Of a DNA stretch of 64,000 nt, positions 59,349-64,000 are shown in pieces. The notes beneath the pieces were generated by a model. That model was not told the origin of the DNA. It did no database searches and saw only the letters and a program-made list of their open reading frames with translations. The DNA lies in contig DCFT01000197.1 in NCBI GenBank assembly GCA_002319885.1, positions 1 through 64,000 of the forward strand. Direction: 5' to 3'. This stretch comes from Bacteroidales bacterium UBA1797 (GTDB lineage: Bacteria > Bacteroidota > Bacteroidia > Bacteroidales > VadinHA17). The first letter of the stretch is position 1. Every line of letters begins with the position of its first letter. Position numbers and translations under genes: made by a program.

Positions 59349-62321
59349 TCAGACTGGTTTTAAAATTACACCTCTGTGTTTTTTACCATCTATCATTATT
59401 TCCAAAGGATTGTCAAACCTAACATGCCTGATAAAGGCGTCTTCATAAACCACATCACGCCTATTTAAAAAGTCAACATCATAATAGCCCTCATTTATGT
59501 ATGGATTAATAGTGAAATATCCAACTCTGAACGAAGTCAGGTTTTGAAAAAAATGAGTCCCCTGACTTGGATCTATCCTGTAATTCTTTAAACCAGATTC
59601 AATAATGATCCTGGCAGCGGAAATTTGTGGCCATTTAACCGGTATTCCCAGCCAGGGATCTGTTGAACCCCATCTTCCCGGACCGATAAGCACATATCCT
59701 ATTCCCTGTTTTACGAATAATGCGTTTATTTTTTCAATTTCTACAGCAACACTTTTGTTATTTACAGCATTGAATGATTCAGGTTTAACATAAACCAGAT
59801 CGTGAATATTCTTAAAAATTCCATTCCCAAGGGCTGATTCTGAATAGATTATAGTGTTCTCATGTTTTATATGATCAAGGTTGATGCTGTGTGTCTCTTC
59901 GGTGTGAACGATTGGTCTTATCTGTAAAAAATTAAAAATTTTCGGCGTACCTGCCGGTGTTTCAAGATTAGCAGCAAATTCAATTTCAATTGGATTATTC
60001 ATTTCCTGCTGACCGATATCAAGAAGTGTGCTCAAAATTTCTGCAAGAGGAAATGTCTTATGCTGCAGTATATTCGAGAAGGTAATTACCCGCTTACCCG
60101 GGTAACTAATTCCATCACGAAGTACATTATTATTCCTGTCGTAAGTAGAAGCAATATGCTTTAAAGCAGCCTCATTTTCAAGATCCTTAACTTCGATCTT
60201 AAGTATATTAACACCATCATCTGTTGAGGGAACAAAGCTATTGACATTCAGATCAAGAGCACAAAACTCTTTCTGTGAGTCTCTCAATGCGGATTCAGGA
60301 GATGAGAGCTGAAAGATCTTTTTGGGATATTTTGGTGAGAACCTGAGAGATAATCCACCTTCAACAATCAATTTACCAAGACCAAATGCGATATTGACTA
60401 TTCCGTCTTCAGCTTTCTCCGAACCAATCGGATAATAGTTTATCGATCGTGCAACACCCGATAATGTGGGGTAAAATATTTCTCCATGACGGTTACCACA
60501 GACTTCCTGAAGAATGATCCCCATTTTCTCTTCATCTATAACATTTGATGTGGCTGTCATGTATGCTTTGCTGGCCTTGTAATAAACAGAGGCATAAACT
60601 TCTTTGATAGCATCAGATAACATCTTAACCATCTGCTTATTATCAGGAAGCCTTGGGATCATATAGGTGGAATATATGCCAGCAAATGGCTGATAATGTG
60701 AATCTTCCAGTTTACTTGAGGAACGCACGGCGATGGGGTATTGTCGTGAAACTGCAAAAAATGCATATAAATCCTGGTAGATATGTCCGGGCAGTTCCGC
60801 ATTAATAAATCTATTTAGGATCTCATCATCAGTAATGTCAGAGAGAGCAATGGAATAGAGATTATTCTGATCCATGAACTCATCAAAAATATCAGTGCTT
60901 AAAACGACGGTGCGAGGAATTGTAATGAGCACATCAGGAAATTTGTTAAATAGTTTATTGTCCTTAATTATGCTGTTTATAAATGCAAGTCCTCTCGCTT
61001 TTCCTCCTATTGATCCTTCGCCTATACGCGAAAATATCTGATATTCATCAAAACTGCTTTTATCAAATTTTGCAATCACACCCCTGCCCTTACCTAACCT
61101 GAAGCTGGATATAGCAACATAAAGGAAACGTCTCATCTCGTCCATGGTATCAAAATCCTCTTTCCGTATATATTTGAACATCTGTGCAACGGGAAAAAGA
61201 GCTCTTGCATTCAGCCATTTGGAAAAGTGGTTACGTGTTGCATGGTATTCGAGAGTGTTGTCGGGGATAGTCAGTAATTTTTGTTGAAGACTCTGAAGAT
61301 CAGTAGCTATTGCAATCGGTTCGAGAGTAACGGGATTTCTGAATACAAACGGTCCGAAAGCCAGGTTCTGGATAATAAAGTTCCGTAACTCAAGAGCCAG
61401 AGATTTGGAATATTTATTTATAAATCCTGCTCCCAGTTCTTCTGCTATCTTCTTATGAGTTGTGCTTGATGACTGAATAAGAAAAGGTACTTTATCATCA
61501 TCCGCCATAACAACTTTGCAAAGTTCAATACCGGCATTTTCATCAGGGATATTATCTCTTTTATAGCTTATATCCGAAATAACCCCCAGAACATTGTATT
61601 TATACTTTTTATACAGATCGAGAGCATCATTGAAATTGCTCGCCAGAAGGATTTTAGGTCTGCCACGCATCTTGAGCATTCTCTGGTGTTCGTTCAGAGC
61701 TTCACGTTGAAAATCAAGCGACTGCAGAAGTACTATCCTGTATATATTTGGAAGATAAGAAGAAATATATCTGATAGAGTTTTCAACCAGAATGATTGCC
61801 TGAACGCCTATATGCTCAATATCGAAATCGGCATTCATTTTATCCTCTATCAGTTTGATGATTGCCAGGATGAGCGACGTGTCACCCAGCCAGCAAAAAA
61901 CATAGTCAATAGCACTCAGATCTTCACCTTCGAGCCGGAGAGAGACCTCCCTCGAAAAATAGGTAAGTACTACAATAGGAATATTTTCATATTTGGTCTT
62001 AATCCTTTTTGCAAGGGCAAAAACATCGGTACCTTTTAAACTCAGCATTGAGATTACCAGGTCAATATTACCATCCTGAAGGATCCTGAAAGCGTCTTCT
62101 GCATTATCGGTCTGAACAAATGTTGGTGGATATCTCAGATTGAGAGATGCATATTCGTTAAAAATCTGTTCATCAATCCTTCCGTCCTCCTCCAACATAT
62201 AGTTATCATAGTTACTGCATATTACCAGTACACGATGTATACGCTTCTGCATAAGAAGGTCGAAAGATGTATCAGTAAAATCATACTGCTGAAGATCCGA
62301 TAATCCATCAATTACGGTCAT
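59349..62321 (-). CDS. Receiver-like domains fused to PEP-synthase ATP-grasp domain
   Basis: A 990-residue protein. Residues about 28-165 and 215-325 are two receiver-like alpha/beta domains (LVISMLSLKGTDVFALAKRI; PKILLASNFNDALDLYKKYK). The rest (about 435-990) is a PPDK/PEP-synthase-type ATP-grasp domain with GEGSIGGKARGLAFINSI, AVRSSSKLEDSHYQPFAGIY, EEKMGIILQEVCGNRHGEIF and YVLIGPGRWGSTDPWLGIPV. I see neither the phosphohistidine swivel domain nor the PEP TIM barrel, so it is not a complete PEP synthase. The first receiver lacks an obvious canonical Asp motif. A paralog lies 11 bp upstream on the same strand. Function unknown; perhaps ATP-dependent signalling. Confidence 0.7.
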   Translation of the reverse strand: MTVIDGLSDLQQYDFTDTSFDLLMQKRIHRVLVICSNYDNYMLEEDGRIDEQIFNEYASLNLRYPPTFVQTDNAEDAFRILQDGNIDLVISMLSLKGTDVFALAKRIKTKYENIPIVVLTYFSREVSLRLEGEDLSAIDYVFCWLGDTSLILAIIKLIEDKMNADFDIEHIGVQAIILVENSIRYISSYLPNIYRIVLLQSLDFQREALNEHQRMLKMRGRPKILLASNFNDALDLYKKYKYNVLGVISDISYKRDNIPDENAGIELCKVVMADDDKVPFLIQSSSTTHKKIAEELGAGFINKYSKSLALELRNFIIQNLAFGPFVFRNPVTLEPIAIATDLQSLQQKLLTIPDNTLEYHATRNHFSKWLNARALFPVAQMFKYIRKEDFDTMDEMRRFLYVAISSFRLGKGRGVIAKFDKSSFDEYQIFSRIGEGSIGGKARGLAFINSIIKDNKLFNKFPDVLITIPRTVVLSTDIFDEFMDQNNLYSIALSDITDDEILNRFINAELPGHIYQDLYAFFAVSRQYPIAVRSSSKLEDSHYQPFAGIYSTYMIPRLPDNKQMVKMLSDAIKEVYASVYYKASKAYMTATSNVIDEEKMGIILQEVCGNRHGEIFYPTLSGVARSINYYPIGSEKAEDGIVNIAFGLGKLIVEGGLSLRFSPKYPKKIFQLSSPESALRDSQKEFCALDLNVNSFVPSTDDGVNILKIEVKDLENEAALKHIASTYDRNNNVLRDGISYPGKRVITFSNILQHKTFPLAEILSTLLDIGQQEMNNPIEIEFAANLETPAGTPKIFNFLQIRPIVHTEETHSINLDHIKHENTIIYSESALGNGIFKNIHDLVYVKPESFNAVNNKSVAVEIEKINALFVKQGIGYVLIGPGRWGSTDPWLGIPVKWPQISAARIIIESGLKNYRIDPSQGTHFFQNLTSFRVGYFTINPYINEGYYDVDFLNRRDVVYEDAFIRHVRFDNPLEIMIDGKKHRGVILKPV

Positions 62322-62332
62322 ATGTTCATTTA

Positions 62333-64000
62333 TTATTTATTCATTGAGATCACAGCCATTCCTTTTTTCCCATCCATCCGTATAGTAAGTGGTTTATCAA
62401 ACCTGATATGACGGAAGAATGTTCCGTTTTCAATAATCTTTTGCTGATCGAGTTTATCCCATACAATTGTTCCATCTGAGGAGCCGTGGTCGATTGAAAA
62501 ATAACCAACGTTCATTGATGTTACATTATGAAAAAAATGAGATCCGAGAGATGCATCAACATGATAATCAGGTAAGCTCACTTCTACAATTATTTTAGCA
62601 TTTGATATCTGGGGCCAGACAACCGGAATGCCAAGGAATCTGTCTCTTGTACCCCATCTTCCTGGACCAAGGAGAACATACTGTCGGTTTTCCTGAAGCA
62701 TCTTCTCGTTCATCCTATCAATTTCTGCTGCCATCTCTGTGGTTAACATATTATTGAATTTATCAGGCTGTACATATATAAAATCAGAAATATCATTAAT
62801 TTCTCCGTTTCCCATACTTCTTTTGGTAATAAGTATCGTATCCTCATTATTTATACTCTCGGGGTCAATTGAATAACCGGCGCCGCTTCCAACAAGAGGT
62901 TTTATCTGAAGGAGGTAGAAAGAAGCGTTCCCATCTTTGTCTTTAGTAAGGTCTACAGCAAATTCAATCTCTACAGGAGTACCAAATGCCTCAGTAACTA
63001 CATCAAGTACAACTTTCAGTGTTGAGGCCAATGGGATATAATCATATTTTAATATATCAGCAAAGTTCACAACACGGGGGCCGGCAGCATCCAATCCAGG
63101 GATTATTGTGTCGTTATCCATGCTTAATACAGAAGCAGAATGATTTAATGTTCCATGGATCTCCGCCTGACTTATATCAAGACTTACAAGACCTGCATTC
63201 TCCCCTTCGAGAAGGTTTAGTTCTTTTTTTGCCAAATCGACGGCATAGAAATTAACCTGAGAGTTTTTATAAAGATCATTATTAGAGATTATGTCAAGTG
63301 CAGGATATGCTGGTGAGAATCTGAATGCCCTCTCGCCTTCAACTACGTAATGCCCCAGACCTACGGCCAGTACAGCAAATCCATCCTGCGGCTTCATGTG
63401 AGAAACAGGATAAAAATTAAATGATTGTGCCGTACCGCTTATATGTGGATAAAAAGCGTTCTCAAACCTGTTACCGACTACCTCTTGAATAACAACAGCC
63501 ATCTTCTCCTGTTCGACCTTATAGTTAATAGCTTCAAAATATGTGCGGGAATTTTTTGAATAAATTGAGGAGAATACCAGCTTGATTGCTTCAAATAATT
63601 GTTTAAGTCTTATTTCAGGTTCATAATGATTGTTCGGAAGAAGATAAGTTCCGAAAATACCTGAAAACGGCTGGCTCATTGAATCTTCAAATAGGCTGGA
63701 GGAACGAACAGCTAAAGGCTTGTTTATAAGCCGGATAAAAATCCGAAGTTCTTTTTCAAGAGTATAACTGAGGCTACCGTCAAGAAACAATTTTTGAAGT
63801 ACATTAAAGTCCTTTTCCGTTTTCACTTTATCCCACAAGTGGTTTCGCTCCATAAACATATCAAATTCATCCGTTCCAATTATTGCGGTCACAGGTGTCT
63901 TGATGTTTATTCCAGGCAATAGCCGTCCAAGCTCAAAACTATATATCAAAGTATTCACAAATGCCAGACCACGGCCTTTGCCTCCAAGAGATCCACCAGA
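62333..64000 (-). CDS. PEP-synthase ATP-grasp domain protein, 5' end outside window
   Basis: 555 residues are visible, entering at the window edge with SGGSLGGKGRGLAFVNT, so the gene starts beyond 64000; the GTG at 63958 is internal. The visible part matches residues about 438-990 of the downstream paralog: AVRSSSLFEDSMSQPFSGIF, EKMAVVIQEVVGNRFENAFY and YVLLGPGRWGTRDRFLGIPV. It too ends without a swivel or TIM-barrel domain. The stop is 11 bp from the start of the paralog, so the two are a tandem co-transcribed pair. Whether it carries receiver-like domains cannot be seen. Confidence 0.7.
   Translation of the reverse strand, partial: SGGSLGGKGRGLAFVNTLIYSFELGRLLPGINIKTPVTAIIGTDEFDMFMERNHLWDKVKTEKDFNVLQKLFLDGSLSYTLEKELRIFIRLINKPLAVRSSSLFEDSMSQPFSGIFGTYLLPNNHYEPEIRLKQLFEAIKLVFSSIYSKNSRTYFEAINYKVEQEKMAVVIQEVVGNRFENAFYPHISGTAQSFNFYPVSHMKPQDGFAVLAVGLGHYVVEGERAFRFSPAYPALDIISNNDLYKNSQVNFYAVDLAKKELNLLEGENAGLVSLDISQAEIHGTLNHSASVLSMDNDTIIPGLDAAGPRVVNFADILKYDYIPLASTLKVVLDVVTEAFGTPVEIEFAVDLTKDKDGNASFYLLQIKPLVGSGAGYSIDPESINNEDTILITKRSMGNGEINDISDFIYVQPDKFNNMLTTEMAAEIDRMNEKMLQENRQYVLLGPGRWGTRDRFLGIPVVWPQISNAKIIVEVSLPDYHVDASLGSHFFHNVTSMNVGYFSIDHGSSDGTIVWDKLDQQKIIENGTFFRHIRFDKPLTIRMDGKKGMAVISMNK

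Noticed and set aside
62333..63958. Complete gene starting at GTG 63958
   Set aside because: The frame continues to the window edge and the upstream residues match the paralog, so the true start is beyond 64000.
1..64000. tRNA, rRNA and known riboswitches
   Set aside because: No tRNA T-loop patterns, rRNA-like tracts or recognised riboswitch cores were seen on reading; a covariance-model search was not possible.

Overview
The window is chromosomal DNA from an AT-rich member of the Bacteroidota, most likely a Bacteroidales- or Marinilabiliales-like environmental lineage. The evidence is a PorP/SprF protein and a gliding-motility (type IX secretion) C-terminal domain, a phosphate-selective porin, a FadL-type porin, DUF5103, DUF6807 and DUF5009 proteins, a fused alpha/beta 2-oxoacid dehydrogenase E1, the futalosine menaquinone genes mqnB and mqnD, the amn-holA-HSDR_N neighbourhood, and several TAnnTTTG -7 elements. 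No rRNA, tRNA, CRISPR array, prophage or intact insertion sequence was seen. Both ends cut genes: a NIPSNAP-like gene at the left and a PEP/pyruvate-binding protein at the right.

Layout. 1-9.3 kb is a carbohydrate block: a minus-strand Gfo/Idh/MocA, DUF6807, NIPSNAP operon, then GH105, a DUF5009 acetyltransferase-like membrane protein, an MG2-domain protein, a detached GATase-like domain and a GH43-like protein. 9.7-12.1 kb holds a FadL porin and a secreted TPR-like protein. 12.3-20.5 kb is a complete phosphate regulon: phoU-phoB-phoR converge on porin-pstS-pstC-pstA-pstB. A shared GTAACAATTA motif before both operons is a candidate PhoB operator, and a hairpin separates pstS from pstCAB. 20.7-35.3 kb is mixed: two Nudix proteins (one fused to a helical domain), an Asp-box propeller, selD-yedF, an HSDR_N nuclease-like protein, AMP nucleosidase, HolA, YqgE, a P-loop PEPCK/HPr-kinase-like protein and the fused E1.

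36.8-46.7 kb looks like a tungsten (or molybdenum) module. It has Mog, MoaC, a short MoaA, MoeA, a WtpABC-type oxyanion transporter, a large aldehyde:ferredoxin oxidoreductase and, divergently, a ThiF-like E1 with a small Gly-Gly sulfur carrier. No moaD, moaE or moeB is present, so the ThiF/ThiS-like pair may supply dithiolene sulfur. A DUF1697 gene bracketed by GAGACGC palindromes interrupts the module.

46.7-52.2 kb carries an FtsB-like protein, then a minus-strand run: ECF sigma factor, a probable membrane-anchored anti-sigma protein with two PKD domains and a type IX sorting-like C-terminus, PorP/SprF, OmpH/Skp and a glycosyltransferase. This is the best candidate for an undescribed system: an envelope or secretion-sensing sigma circuit whose anti-sigma factor resembles a type IX cargo. 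52.4-59.2 kb is core metabolism: proline dehydrogenase, nitroreductase, Fe-type SOD, MqnD, MqnB, PTPS, FolE and FabD. 59.3-64 kb holds two tandem proteins with the PEP-synthase ATP-grasp domain but no visible phosphohistidine or TIM-barrel domain; the first has two receiver-like domains in front.

Three kinds of dispersed palindrome fill many intergenic regions: CACARAG-rich elements, an AGTGCCTAAAGT-rich element, and GAGACGC or GACGCACGG hairpins. Nearly all lie at the 3' ends of genes. All names come from reading the sequence and motifs; no database search was run.
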